NCBI GenBank assembly: GCA_023394615.1
Contig: JAEXAI010000012.1
Coordinates: 129,448 to 193,447 of the forward strand
Origin: Actinomycetes bacterium
GTDB taxonomy: Bacteria; Actinomycetota; Coriobacteriia; Coriobacteriales; Eggerthellaceae
Length of the DNA: 64,000 bases
Direction of reading: 5' to 3'
Shown in pieces: positions 1 through 9,226 of the stretch. How positions within the stretch are numbered: position 1 is the first letter of the stretch; every line of letters starts with the position of its first letter. The position numbers and the translations under genes were made by a program. Below the pieces are notes generated by a model. That model was not told the origin of the DNA. It did not search any database and saw only the letters and a list, made by a program, of their open reading frames with translations.

Positions 1-1446
1 CAGCGCTTGTTCTAGCACGTCAGCGCTGGCGATATCCAAGTGATTCGTCGGCTCGTCCAGACAGAGCAGCGGACGCGGAGCAACCAGCATTTTCGCCAAA
101 GCCAGGCGACATTTCTCGCCACCAGAAAGCACCGCGACTCGCTTATCGACGTCTTCACCAATGAACAGAAAAGCTCCGAGAAGCGTGCGCACCTGCGATA
201 TGGTCCAACCGGGTGCTACGCTGTCGAGCTCTTCGAACACTGTGTTTCCCGGGCTCAATTCTTCCAACTGATGCTGCGCGAAATAGGTTTTGGTCACATG
301 CATGCCATAATCAATCGTGCCCGCATCGGGTGTGAGCACGCCGGCTATCATCTTCAGTAACGTTGATTTGCCTGCACCGTTCGGACCGACCAATGCCACT
401 TTTTCCCCACGATAAATCGTCAGGTCCATATGGTTGTAGACTTTTTTCTGGTCGAACGACTTGCAGATGCCCTCCATCTGCACCACTTTGTCACCCGTGC
501 GCGGCGGCTGCTTGAAATTGAAATGCACGGCCTTTTTCTCTTCGGGCACCACGATGCGCTCAATCTTTTCCAATTTGCGCACGCGATCCTGCACCTGCTT
601 GGCCTTGGTGGCCTTGTAGCGAAACTTCTCGATGAAAGCCTCCATGTGGGCAATCTCGCTTTGCTGTTTCACAGCTTGCTCGCGCAAAAGCTCCAGACGT
701 TCTTCGCGCAGGTCCAAATATTTGGTGTAGTTGCCTTTGTACAGGCGAACTTGGCCGTTGTCAATCTCACCCACGCGGTCCACCATGTTGTCCATGAAAG
801 CGCGGTCATGGCTCACCACGATGACCGTGCCAGAATACCCGCGCAAAAAACCTTCCAGCCATTTCACGCTCTCGAGGTCCAAATGGTTCGTCGGCTCGTC
901 CAAAAGCAGGACGTCGGGATTGCGTATCAGCAGTTTCGCAAGCGCGATGCGCATCTGCCAGCCACCGGAGTACTCAGAAGTTGTGTGCTCCATATCCGCT
1001 TCTTCGAAACCCAGTCCGAAAAGCACACTGCGCACCTTTGGCTCGATGGTGTATCCGCCCATCATCTCATAGGCGTCACGCGCACGCCCGCACGCATCCA
1101 ACTGTTGCTGGGTAGGATTCTCGCCCAAGTTCGCTTCCAGTTTGCGCAAGCGCTGCTCCGCCTCAAGCACCTCGGTCTGGCTGGAGAGCACCTCTTCGAA
1201 AATCGGCCGATCCTGCATCTCTATGGCCTCTTGGCGTAGATAACCCACGGTGGCGCCCTTCGCGAACAGCACGCGTCCTGAATCGGCGTCTTCGGTACCC
1301 GCTATGATGTTTAACATGGTGGTTTTGCCCGCACCGTTTGGGCCCACCAGCGCTAGTCGGTCGTATGCCTCAAGTTTAAAAGTCACGTCCGAAAAGAGCG
1401 TACGCGACCCGAATGATTTCGTTACGTGTTCAACCTGCAGTATCAT
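1..1446 (-). CDS. ABC-F family ATP-binding protein, C-terminus beyond window edge
   Basis: The reading frame starts at ATG 1446 and stays open to base 1, so 482 residues are visible and the end is cut off. It holds two ABC ATPase domains without membrane segments. The first has Walker A GPNGAGKTT near residue 40; a charged linker follows (around residues 240-310); the second has GPNGAGKST, the signature LSGGEKCRLALAK, and Walker B LDEPTNHLDI at the very edge. LDEPTNHLD and the linker between tandem ABC domains mark the ABC-F class, which act on ribosomes (translation factors or antibiotic protection) rather than in transport. I cannot tell which subfamily. It is divergent from nagB, with about 230 bases between the two starts. 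Confidence 0.9.
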   Translation of the reverse strand, partial: MILQVEHVTKSFGSRTLFSDVTFKLEAYDRLALVGPNGAGKTTMLNIIAGTEDADSGRVLFAKGATVGYLRQEAIEMQDRPIFEEVLSSQTEVLEAEQRLRKLEANLGENPTQQQLDACGRARDAYEMMGGYTIEPKVRSVLFGLGFEEADMEHTTSEYSGGWQMRIALAKLLIRNPDVLLLDEPTNHLDLESVKWLEGFLRGYSGTVIVVSHDRAFMDNMVDRVGEIDNGQVRLYKGNYTKYLDLREERLELLREQAVKQQSEIAHMEAFIEKFRYKATKAKQVQDRVRKLEKIERIVVPEEKKAVHFNFKQPPRTGDKVVQMEGICKSFDQKKVYNHMDLTIYRGEKVALVGPNGAGKSTLLKMIAGVLTPDAGTIDYGMHVTKTYFAQHQLEELSPGNTVFEELDSVAPGWTISQVRTLLGAFLFIGEDVDKRVAVLSGGEKCRLALAKMLVAPRPLLCLDEPTNHLDIASADVLEQAL

Positions 1447-1631
1447 GTGATTTATTGCACCTTTACCAAACAGCGAAAAAGCGAATCCTTTTCGCGCGGT
1501 TTTACATGATAGCAAGAATGCGCCGTTTGCGCCCGACTGCCTTGAAATCCGCAAAGCCACGGCGGATTATTGTCGCGATAATGTCGCCTTCGACCGGCTT
1601 TTCTTGTCCCTCCTGCGCGCTCATGATACAT

Positions 1632-1648
1632 TGAAACGCACTGTTTCA
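1632..1648. promoter_or_regulatory. Perfect dyad upstream of nagB (candidate operator)
   Basis: TGAAAC, five bases, GTTTCA: a perfect 6+5+6 inverted repeat ending about 30 bases before the nagB start. The position suits a repressor of amino-sugar genes (GntR/NagR/NanR type), but no regulator gene is adjacent and a dyad of this size can arise by chance. Confidence 0.35.
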
Positions 1649-1678
1649 TTTCCACAATCGATTCGAAAAGGACGGCAT

Positions 1679-2413
1679 ATGCGAATAATCATCGCTTCAG
1701 ACTACGAGGATATGAGCCGAAAGGCGGCAGATATCATCTCGGCGCAGATTCATCGCAAACCATCTTGCATATTGGGCTTGGCAACCGGTTCCACACCCAT
1801 CGGACTGTATGAGCAGCTGTGCAACGATTGCGCTTCCGGTGTTACGAGCTTTTCCGAAGTATCCACGTTCAATTTGGATGAATACCGTGGCATCGATGGT
1901 GCCCATGAGCAAAGCTATCGCTATTTCATGAACGAACACCTTTTCAACAATGTGAATATCGACCTTTCCAACACGCATGTACCCGATGGTTCGAACCTAG
2001 ACTCTATTGCGGCATGCGCTGCCTATGATCAGGCTATCGACAGCACAGAGGGCATCGATTTACAGCTTTTGGGGATTGGGCACAACGGGCATATCGGTTT
2101 CAACGAGCCCGCTGATTCCTTCCCCGTGCACACGCATTGCGTCGATTTGAGCGAATCGACCATACAGGCCAACAGCCGCCTGTTCGAAAACGCCGAAGAC
2201 GTGCCGCGCCAGGCATACACCATGGGCGTGGGCACTATCATGAAGTCCCGCTCCATACTGGTGGTGGCCAGCGGAGATGACAAGGCGCATATCGTACGCG
2301 ATGCGTTTTTCGGACCCGTCGTGCCATCCGTGCCCGCATCGGTACTGCAGCTGCACTCCAACGTCACCGTTTTGGTTGACGCGCAAGCCGGCTCGCTGTG
2401 CCCCCGCAACTAA
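1679..2413 (+). CDS. nagB: Glucosamine-6-phosphate deaminase
   Basis: Converts glucosamine-6-phosphate to fructose-6-phosphate and ammonia, the last step of amino-sugar and sialic-acid breakdown, in the cytoplasm. The 244-residue protein has the family motifs LATGSTPIG (sugar-phosphate loop, near residue 38), FNLDEYRG (near 65) and LLGIGHNGHIGFNEP (near 130, with the catalytic Asp-His region). I start at ATG 1679 because AAAGGA lies just upstream and the protein then begins with MRIIIASD, matching the family N-terminus; the open frame extends further upstream to 1604 without homology. It is followed directly by nagA. Confidence 0.95.
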   Translation: MRIIIASDYEDMSRKAADIISAQIHRKPSCILGLATGSTPIGLYEQLCNDCASGVTSFSEVSTFNLDEYRGIDGAHEQSYRYFMNEHLFNNVNIDLSNTHVPDGSNLDSIAACAAYDQAIDSTEGIDLQLLGIGHNGHIGFNEPADSFPVHTHCVDLSESTIQANSRLFENAEDVPRQAYTMGVGTIMKSRSILVVASGDDKAHIVRDAFFGPVVPSVPASVLQLHSNVTVLVDAQAGSLCPRN

Positions 2414-2424
2414 GCGCGACCGAC

Positions 2425-3618
2425 ATGGATACCTCATCAGAGTTTTCTGTGAACAGCATGGAGAGTGGGCCTCGTTTGCTCATTAAAGGCGGCAGCGTCT
2501 TTGACGGTAAAGGGTTCTGCACCCAAGATGTGCTGATTGAAAACGCGACATTTTCTGCATGCACGGACTCAGGGCAGTTTGCAGCCAAACACGACGATGT
2601 CGTCATCGACGCACGTGGGCTCATCGTGTCTGCAGGCTTTATCGATTTGCACTTCCATGGTTGCATGGGACATGATTTTTGCGATGGCACCTCTGAGGCC
2701 ATAGATGCCATCTCTCGTTTCCAGGCATCACGGGGCATAACCTCCATTTGTCCAGCTACGATGACGTATCCCGAAGACAAGCTGACGAGTATCATGAGCG
2801 CGGCTGCAAACTGGCATGCGCCCGACGATGGCTCGGCGCTCGTGGGCATCAACATGGAAGGACCGTTCATATCGGCATCGAAGGTAGGTGCCCAAAACCC
2901 CCTGTACGTGCAAAAACCCGACGGGGCGATGTTGACACGTTTGATTGAGAGCTCAGGCGGCTTGGTGAAGCTGGTCGACGTAGCACCCGAGGAAGACGGT
3001 GCGATAGCCCTGATAGAATCGATGCACGATATCGTGCGCTTCTCGATTGCCCATACGTGCGCCGACTACGATTGTACTCAAGCGGCGTTTGCGGCTGGCG
3101 CTCGTCAGATGACGCATCTTTTCAACGCCATGTTGCCGCTGCATCATCGTTGCCCCGGCCCGATTGCCGCTGCTATGGATCGCGATGATGTTTCCGCTGA
3201 AATCATCGCTGATGGTATCCACATCCACCCGGCCATGGTGCGATTGGCGTTTCGCGAGTTCGGATCCGATCGCATGATCTTGATCAGCGACTCCATGATG
3301 GCAACTGGTTTGGATGATGGCGAGTACAGCTTAGGCGGTCTACCTGTGACAGTTCGCGGCAACCAGGCGACACTGCATGATGGGACACTGGCTGGGTCGG
3401 CGACCAACCTTGCGCGCTGCATTCAAATCGCTCACTGCGACATGGGTATCCCCGCAAATGACGTGCTGCGTGCTGCCACCGTGAACCCGGCGCGAGCATT
3501 AGGCATAGACGATACACGTGGCAGCATTGAGGCGGGCAAGATCGCCGATTGCGTGCTGCTTGACAGCAGCCTTGCCGTGCAACAGGTGATTCTGCGAGGC
3601 AAGCTGCTAACCCGATAA
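2425..3618 (+). CDS. nagA: N-acetylglucosamine-6-phosphate deacetylase
   Basis: Removes acetate from GlcNAc-6-phosphate to feed NagB. It is an amidohydrolase-fold metalloenzyme: DLHFHG near residue 75 is the metal motif, NMEGPFIS holds the conserved Glu, THLFNAM and LISDSM (catalytic Asp) follow, and the C-terminal part is typical. The start is uncertain: GTG 2398 (overlapping nagB by 16 bases), ATG 2425 and ATG 2458 are all in frame, none with a clear ribosome binding site; ATG 2458 would give the length closest to the usual 380-390 residues. The gene ends 20 bases from the convergent nanE end, with no room for a classical terminator. Confidence 0.93.
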   Translation: MDTSSEFSVNSMESGPRLLIKGGSVFDGKGFCTQDVLIENATFSACTDSGQFAAKHDDVVIDARGLIVSAGFIDLHFHGCMGHDFCDGTSEAIDAISRFQASRGITSICPATMTYPEDKLTSIMSAAANWHAPDDGSALVGINMEGPFISASKVGAQNPLYVQKPDGAMLTRLIESSGGLVKLVDVAPEEDGAIALIESMHDIVRFSIAHTCADYDCTQAAFAAGARQMTHLFNAMLPLHHRCPGPIAAAMDRDDVSAEIIADGIHIHPAMVRLAFREFGSDRMILISDSMMATGLDDGEYSLGGLPVTVRGNQATLHDGTLAGSATNLARCIQIAHCDMGIPANDVLRAATVNPARALGIDDTRGSIEAGKIADCVLLDSSLAVQQVILRGKLLTR

Positions 3619-3638
3619 AAGCGACATGCCAAAAAGAC

Positions 3639-4328
3639 TTAGGGGTTTTCTACGGCGTCCTTGAACCAACCGGTCACGGACGTGGGATGCGTGATAGCAG
3701 TACCGACGACGACCGCCCAAGCACCCATGTCCATTGCCTGATGTGCTTGCTCAGGCGTATGCAAGCGTCCCTCGCAAAACACGGGGACTCCTTCGGCAAC
3801 AGCAACGGCTTGCTCCAGAAAATCAAGATCGGGACCATCGGTTTTCGCGCGATCCTGCGTGTATCCGGCCAACGTGGTTGAAACGATGTCCACCTGCGCA
3901 TCCAAGGCGCGCTTCACATCATCGATACTGCCACAATCTGCCATGATTAGCGTCTTGCCGCGCAGTCCGTCCACGGTCTGCTGAAATGTCAGCCCATCAG
4001 GGCGCGCTCGGCCCGTCGCATCGATGGCAACCACATCGGCACCGGCATAAACGCACGCGAGCGCATGACGCAGCGTCGGCGTGATGTAAACGCCGTCGTG
4101 ACCTTCTTTCCAAAGACCGATTACGGGTATCTCCACGCGTCCTTTTATCGCGGAAATATCGCTGATGCCCTGACAGCGTATGGCTGCCGCACCACCGATT
4201 TCAGCTGCACGCGCCATCTGTGCCATGGTCTCGGGGTGGCGCAGAGGCTCTCCCGCATACGCTTGGCAGCTCACGACAAGGTGGCCCTTGAGGCCTTCTA
4301 CCAGCGGATTTTTTTCTTTTGCACCCAT
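3639..4328 (-). CDS. nanE: N-acetylmannosamine-6-phosphate 2-epimerase
   Basis: Interconverts ManNAc-6-phosphate and GlcNAc-6-phosphate, joining sialic-acid breakdown to the nagA/nagB route. The 229-residue protein is a TIM barrel of the NanE family: it begins with the typical LVVSCQAYAGEPL, has the IPVIGLWKEG and ADVVAIDAT segments, ADCGS, and the phosphate-binding VVVGTAITHP near the end; the lysine in LWKEG and the acidic residue in VAIDAT are the expected catalytic positions. It is the last gene of the (-) operon and follows nanK after 17 bases. Confidence 0.94.
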   Translation of the reverse strand: MGAKEKNPLVEGLKGHLVVSCQAYAGEPLRHPETMAQMARAAEIGGAAAIRCQGISDISAIKGRVEIPVIGLWKEGHDGVYITPTLRHALACVYAGADVVAIDATGRARPDGLTFQQTVDGLRGKTLIMADCGSIDDVKRALDAQVDIVSTTLAGYTQDRAKTDGPDLDFLEQAVAVAEGVPVFCEGRLHTPEQAHQAMDMGAWAVVVGTAITHPTSVTGWFKDAVENP

Positions 4329-4345
4329 GATATCTCCCTTTAGGA

Positions 4346-5344
4346 CTATACTTGCCCCGTCAACGCAGCTCCATTTTCAAAAGCAGGGTCTTCCAAAAGC
4401 GCGTATGCGGCACCTATCAACGGCGCATCGGAGCCCAGCGCTGCAGAAACGATAGGTATGTCACGCAGAGGATCGAGCACCTGTGTGGCAAATCCTTCTG
4501 TCACAGCATCGCGCCATATGGCACCTGATTTGCACACTGATCCAGACAATATGATCAATTCAGGATCGATTATGTTCGCCCACGACCCTATGGCCTGTCC
4601 CAACGCGAAACCGCTTTTTCGAAGCACGTCTTGGGCCTTCTGCTCGCCCGCGGCGCCACGACGTGAAACTTCAGCACCATCGAGCGCCGGGTCGAACGCC
4701 GGATCATCAAAATTTTTCTCTTGGTAGAGCGAGCCAATGCCCACTCCAGAGACTATGGGCTCGACATGATCGCTTTTCCCGCATGAGCATTTAATTCCGG
4801 AGGCAGCAGGGTGCAGTGTGTGCCCGATATGGCCCGCAATACCGTGCGCCCCTCGCAATACTTTGCCATCTACCACAATAGCGCCGCCCAGCCCCGTCCC
4901 CGGAGCTACCATCAAACAGCTGGAACACCCCTTGGCCGCACCCCATCGCGTTTCTCCCAATGCATGAGATTGCACGTCACCTATCACGGAGACTGGCACG
5001 CCGAATGTCTGGTGCAACCGAAGTTGCAGATTTGTTCCTGCCCAGCCCACCATAAGACTGCTCGAGGACAAAATAACGCCATCGGTTGGAGAAACGCAGC
5101 CTGCAGTCCCCACCCCAATGCCTTGGATGTCGAAACCGGAATCAGCCGCAACGTCTTTTATAACCTGCTCCACATTGAGCAGGATTACCTCACGACCCTC
5201 ATCTGCATGCACAAGCCTTTCGCTACGACTGATGATGCGAGGTACCGAAGCGCCGTCACATAGCATAAAAGCAGCGGCTACTTTCGTGCCGCCGATGTCC
5301 ACACCGACGATGCGCAAAGCCTGTTTCCCGGATTCGCCGTCCAT
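4346..5344 (-). CDS. nanK: ROK-family sugar kinase, probable N-acetylmannosamine kinase
   Basis: Predicted to phosphorylate ManNAc between the lyase (nanA) and the epimerase (nanE). The ROK features are VGVDIGGTKVAAA at residues 12-24, GVGTAGCVSPTDG, and APGTGLGG. The usual substrate motif GExGH reads GHIGH here; I recall the same change in E. coli NanK, which favours ManNAc over glucose. The ROK zinc motif CxCGxxGCxE is altered to CSCGKSDHVE, so the third cysteine is a histidine. Start ATG 5344 gives MDGESGK; the open frame extends upstream into nanA but without homology. It lies 11 bases after nanA. Confidence 0.85.
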   Translation of the reverse strand: MDGESGKQALRIVGVDIGGTKVAAAFMLCDGASVPRIISRSERLVHADEGREVILLNVEQVIKDVAADSGFDIQGIGVGTAGCVSPTDGVILSSSSLMVGWAGTNLQLRLHQTFGVPVSVIGDVQSHALGETRWGAAKGCSSCLMVAPGTGLGGAIVVDGKVLRGAHGIAGHIGHTLHPAASGIKCSCGKSDHVEPIVSGVGIGSLYQEKNFDDPAFDPALDGAEVSRRGAAGEQKAQDVLRKSGFALGQAIGSWANIIDPELIILSGSVCKSGAIWRDAVTEGFATQVLDPLRDIPIVSAALGSDAPLIGAAYALLEDPAFENGAALTGQV

Positions 5345-5355
5345 ACAATCGCTTT

Positions 5356-6303
5356 CTATTTCGTCTTTATGGGCGTGATGGGGTCGAGCATGCCCACCTT
5401 GCGCAGCACGCTGACGATATATTCCACATCCTCGCCATTTAAGGCTTGCACCGGCTCGCGCATTTGGTTGCTGTCGAATAGTCCCAGCTGCCACAGAGCC
5501 GTCTTGAATGCGCCCACTCCGGCACCGAATCCAACCGTCGATTTGATGTGACGCGTCACGAACATCAAGCGGGCCAGCTTGTCCTGCTCTTTGCGCACCG
5601 TATCCCAATCGCCTCTTTGCGACGCACGCCACATGCTCACATAGCTTTCAGGATCGATGTTGGCAAGACCCGGTACCGCACCGTCAGCACCGCCCAGAAG
5701 CGCGCCGTCCACCACAACTTCCTGCCCGGTCAAAAGCGTCAGCGGATGTCCCGCTTCCTCGTTCATCAGCATGAGCCACCTAAAGGACACGTCATCGCCC
5801 GACGAGTCCTTCACGCCTTGGATAACACCGTCTTTGCCCAAGCGGATTAGCATATCCGGATCGAGTTTCGTATGCACGCACACCGGCAGATCGTAGGCAA
5901 AAAGCGGCAAGTCGATAGCTTCGCGGATCAAGCGGAAATGCTGTTCGTTTTCACGCGGACCGCCCAAAGCATAGAATGGCGCAGTGGCCACAAGGGCATC
6001 CACGCCATATTCGCTTGCACGTTTTGCCTGATCGATCACGCGCAGCGTCTCCATATCAATGATACCGGACAACACGGGCACGCGATGATCGACGATGCGC
6101 ACCGCCTCGGCAAGCACTTGGTAGCGCTGCTCATCATTGACGAACGCCACCTCCCCGCTCGAGCCCAAAAAGAACAAACCATCCACGCCCGCATCAATCA
6201 TATGGTTGATTGAGCGCTCGAAACTGGGTATGTCCAGATTTCTGTCTTCATCGAGCGGTACGACCACCGGTGGAATGATTCCTTTAAATTCTATATTCGC
6301 CAT
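5356..6303 (-). CDS. nanA: N-acetylneuraminate lyase (DHDPS/NAL-family aldolase)
   Basis: A class I aldolase of the dihydrodipicolinate synthase/NAL family, predicted to split N-acetylneuraminate into ManNAc and pyruvate. The 315-residue protein has FLGSSGEVA (the GxxGE loop, near 45), the catalytic tyrosine in AYDLP (near 140) and the Schiff-base lysine in GVKDSSGD (near 168). YDLP in place of the more common YN(I/V)P makes the exact substrate less certain. The setting between a kinase, an epimerase and an importer supports the lyase call. Start ATG 6303 has AAAGGAA upstream and matches the family N-terminus. Confidence 0.85.
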   Translation of the reverse strand: MANIEFKGIIPPVVVPLDEDRNLDIPSFERSINHMIDAGVDGLFFLGSSGEVAFVNDEQRYQVLAEAVRIVDHRVPVLSGIIDMETLRVIDQAKRASEYGVDALVATAPFYALGGPRENEQHFRLIREAIDLPLFAYDLPVCVHTKLDPDMLIRLGKDGVIQGVKDSSGDDVSFRWLMLMNEEAGHPLTLLTGQEVVVDGALLGGADGAVPGLANIDPESYVSMWRASQRGDWDTVRKEQDKLARLMFVTRHIKSTVGFGAGVGAFKTALWQLGLFDSNQMREPVQALNGEDVEYIVSVLRKVGMLDPITPIKTK

Positions 6304-6334
6304 ATTCGTTTCAGATTCCTTTTGTAGTCGTTTC

Positions 6335-7204
6335 CTATTTCGCAAGCCTGCTTGCATCGGGATGCAAAAGCGAGGGTGCAGCACCCAGAAGCTTTTTGGT
6401 GTAGTCATCCTGCGGATGCTCGAACACCTGACGCGCAGGACCGCGCTCAACGCAAACCCCGTCGTTCATGACGGCGATATTGTCGCTGATGTAGCGCACC
6501 GTTTGAATGTCATGGCTGATGAACACCATGGAAAGCCCCAGTTCGCGCTTAAGATCCATCAATAGGTTCAGAATCTGCGCGCGCACTGAAACGTCCAACG
6601 CGCTCGTGGGCTCATCGGCAATGATGGCATCAGGCGAAAGCGCGAGCGCTCGGGCGATGGCCACACGTTGGCGTTGACCGCCGGAAAGCTGGCCAGGCAG
6701 CGCGTCCATAACCGAGCTTGGCAGACCGACCATGCCAATCAATTCGATTGCACGCTTCTCACGCTCATCAGGCGTGCCTATTTTGTGCACCTGCAGCGGG
6801 TCGATTAGCTGATCGTGCACCGTCATACGCGCATTTAATGCAGTGGCCGGATCTTGGAAGACCACAGATATCACGCGTCCGATAGCGCGGCGTGTAGCTG
6901 ACGTGCGCTTGGTAACATCTTCGCCTTTGAAAAACACGTGCCCGCTGGTGGGGTCTTGCAGCCCGCACATCACATTTGCCGTTGTGGATTTACCGCATCC
7001 GGATTCGCCGACAATGCCCAACGTCTCACCGGGCATCACCATCAAATCCAAATCCTTCACCGCATGCACTTTGTTTGGATGAAGCAAAGAACCGGTACGC
7101 GTTTTGAAGATGACATTCACGCATTCTAGCTTGATGATGGGAACAACATCGGCTTGCGCAGATGATTGCGCATTCGTTTCCGCTTGTCTCACTTCCTCGC
7201 TCAT
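6335..7204 (-). CDS. ABC transporter ATP-binding protein (DppF/OppF type)
   Basis: The second ATPase of the importer encoded by this operon. The 289 residues contain Walker A GESGCGKST (near 70), signature LSGGQRQRVAIARAL, Walker B IIADEPTSALD and the switch SHD. The C-terminal tail with Q-D-DYTKKLL is typical of the oligopeptide-type ATPases. Its ATG overlaps the stop of the upstream fused gene (ATGA), and GGAGGGAGG precedes it, so translation is coupled. The cargo is inferred from the operon to be a sialic acid; the family as such carries peptides, nickel or sugars. Confidence 0.92.
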   Translation of the reverse strand: MSEEVRQAETNAQSSAQADVVPIIKLECVNVIFKTRTGSLLHPNKVHAVKDLDLMVMPGETLGIVGESGCGKSTTANVMCGLQDPTSGHVFFKGEDVTKRTSATRRAIGRVISVVFQDPATALNARMTVHDQLIDPLQVHKIGTPDEREKRAIELIGMVGLPSSVMDALPGQLSGGQRQRVAIARALALSPDAIIADEPTSALDVSVRAQILNLLMDLKRELGLSMVFISHDIQTVRYISDNIAVMNDGVCVERGPARQVFEHPQDDYTKKLLGAAPSLLHPDASRLAK

Positions 7205-9225
7205 GCCGCACCTCCCTCCGGTGAAAACGGCACCAGTCCGAGCCGCTTCATCTCCGCATCAGGCAACTCAGCGTAGTAATGGTTCGTCTGAGCGACCCGT
7301 TTCAGCACTGGTCGCACATCGCATACGATATCAGGATGGCTGGAGCGCGGTGCGAAACGATCGCCCTTGGCAAAATCGCGAGGGCTGGGTACCGAACCGG
7401 GCACCTGATGCAAACGTCCTGCACCAGCCTCAATGGAAAGCACCGAGCCCAGAAGACCGCGCGTGTATTCATGGACGGGATAGCACAAAATGTCTTTTAC
7501 GCCACCCTGCTCCACTACCTGACCTGCATACATAACGGTGATGGAGTTGGCCACTTCGGCTACCAGAGCCAAGTCGTGGCTGACAAACACCATGGCGAAC
7601 CCAAGCTCTTTCTGCAGACGGTTCAAAAGATCGATAACCTGCTTTTGCACGGTCACGTCCAAAGCCGTAGTGGGCTCATCGCAAATGATGAGCTTCGGAT
7701 CGCGCGTCAGAGCCATGGCGATTAGCACACGCTGGCGCTGGCCACCGGAAAGCTCGTGAGGATAAGAATCCAACGTACGCTGCGGATCCAAGCCCACAAG
7801 CTCCAGCAACTCTTCGGCTGTGCGCGTGCCACCGCGTGAAGTCAGCTGCTTCATCTGCTTTTTTATGAGCATCGAAGGGTTCAGCGAAGACAACGCATCC
7901 TGATAAACCATCGATATCTCGGTACCGCGCAGTGCATTCATTTCCTTGGGATCCATCTTCAACAGGTCTTTGCCCTGATACAGAATGCGACCGGAAGATA
8001 TCTGCGCTTTCGGATCGAGCAGCCCCATAATGGTCAACGCGGTAATGGATTTACCGCAGCCGGATTCACCGACAAGGCCCATGGTCTGTCTGGGGCGCAC
8101 GACGAAACTGATGTGATCAATCACATCCACGTCACCGTGGCGCGGGAAACGGATGGAGAGGTCTTCCACCTGCAAGATTGGTTCCACGTCTGAATGCGCT
8201 TCGAATCTATCGTTTCGGGATAGCTCGATTGCCTTCAGCTCTCCCAAGCGCCGCTTAAGCGATTCCGCCTGCTGCTTGTAGGCCATTTTCGGGTTCGCGA
8301 CCAGCATGTCAGCCTCGCGGTTTGATGCCAGGTTCGCATCGCTTGCCTGCACAGCTGCTTTAGGAGCAGCGGCCATAGCGTCGGTCATGCCCTCGGAAAG
8401 GATGTTCAGACATAGCACGGTGACCATGATAGCCAAGCCCGGGAACAGCGCCTGCCACCAACGACCGGCCAGCACGCCTGCGCGCGCATCGGAGAGAATG
8501 TTGCCCCAAGTAGGCGTAGGCTCGGGAATGCCCGCGCTGATAAATGAAAGGCTGGCCTCGAAAACGATTGCATCAGCTACCAGCACGATTGTGAATACCA
8601 TGATGGGCGCGATGCAGTTGCGCATCACGTGCTTTACCAATATCCACGGGGCTCGCGCACCGGAAACCACCACAGCGCGCACGTAGTCTTTGCCGTACTC
8701 ACTCACGACGTTCGCCCTCACCACACGCGTAATCTGGGGAATGTAGAGAAAGCCGATGGCGAAAACCAGCGACGGCAATGAATTGCCGAACACCGTTACG
8801 AACACAGCTGCCAGCGCGATGCCGGGAAACGACATGATGACGTCCATGCAGCGCATGATCACTTCGGAGACGCCCTTGCTGGAAACTGCGGCGATGGAGC
8901 CGAAAATCGAGCCGAACACGAGCGCCATGCCCGTAGCGCACAAGCCGATGACCAGCGAGTAGCGCGCACCGTATATCATGCGCGATAAAACGTCGCGGCC
9001 CTTGTCGTCTGTGCCGAACAAAAAGTCGGCTGAAGGAGGTTGACGTGCTATGAAAATCTCTAGCGGGTTATGGGGTGCCACAAATGGCGCGAACACGGCA
9101 ATGAGCGCAATTGACACCAGCACGATAAGGCTGATGCGTGCGCCCCACGACATATTCTTCCAGCGACGGAATTTAACCTTGCCAGGGTTTTCCTCCATCT
9201 TCTTGACTGTTTTCTCACGCCACAT
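7201..9225 (-). CDS. Fused ABC permease-ATPase (DppC-DppD type)
   Basis: A natural fusion of 674 residues. Residues about 1-295 form a DppC-type permease: an N-terminal membrane segment near 29-48, then the ABC-permease core with the EAA-like loop (DYVRAVVVSGA) and PTWGNILSDA. Residues about 345-674 form a complete ATPase: Walker A GESGCGKSI, signature LSGGQRQRVLIA, Walker B IICDEPTTALD, and the oligopeptide-type C-terminal extension. A charged linker (about 300-345) joins them. Such fusions occur in actinobacterial peptide-type transporters; I recall one in the C. glutamicum sialic-acid importer. It starts one base after the dppB-like stop. Confidence 0.92.
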   Translation of the reverse strand: MWREKTVKKMEENPGKVKFRRWKNMSWGARISLIVLVSIALIAVFAPFVAPHNPLEIFIARQPPSADFLFGTDDKGRDVLSRMIYGARYSLVIGLCATGMALVFGSIFGSIAAVSSKGVSEVIMRCMDVIMSFPGIALAAVFVTVFGNSLPSLVFAIGFLYIPQITRVVRANVVSEYGKDYVRAVVVSGARAPWILVKHVMRNCIAPIMVFTIVLVADAIVFEASLSFISAGIPEPTPTWGNILSDARAGVLAGRWWQALFPGLAIMVTVLCLNILSEGMTDAMAAAPKAAVQASDANLASNREADMLVANPKMAYKQQAESLKRRLGELKAIELSRNDRFEAHSDVEPILQVEDLSIRFPRHGDVDVIDHISFVVRPRQTMGLVGESGCGKSITALTIMGLLDPKAQISSGRILYQGKDLLKMDPKEMNALRGTEISMVYQDALSSLNPSMLIKKQMKQLTSRGGTRTAEELLELVGLDPQRTLDSYPHELSGGQRQRVLIAMALTRDPKLIICDEPTTALDVTVQKQVIDLLNRLQKELGFAMVFVSHDLALVAEVANSITVMYAGQVVEQGGVKDILCYPVHEYTRGLLGSVLSIEAGAGRLHQVPGSVPSPRDFAKGDRFAPRSSHPDIVCDVRPVLKRVAQTNHYYAELPDAEMKRLGLVPFSPEGGAA

Positions 9226-9226
9226 G

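Noticed and set aside
1250..1450. Small plus-strand frame inside the ABC-F gene
   Set aside because: Fully antisense to the Walker A region of the ABC-F protein.
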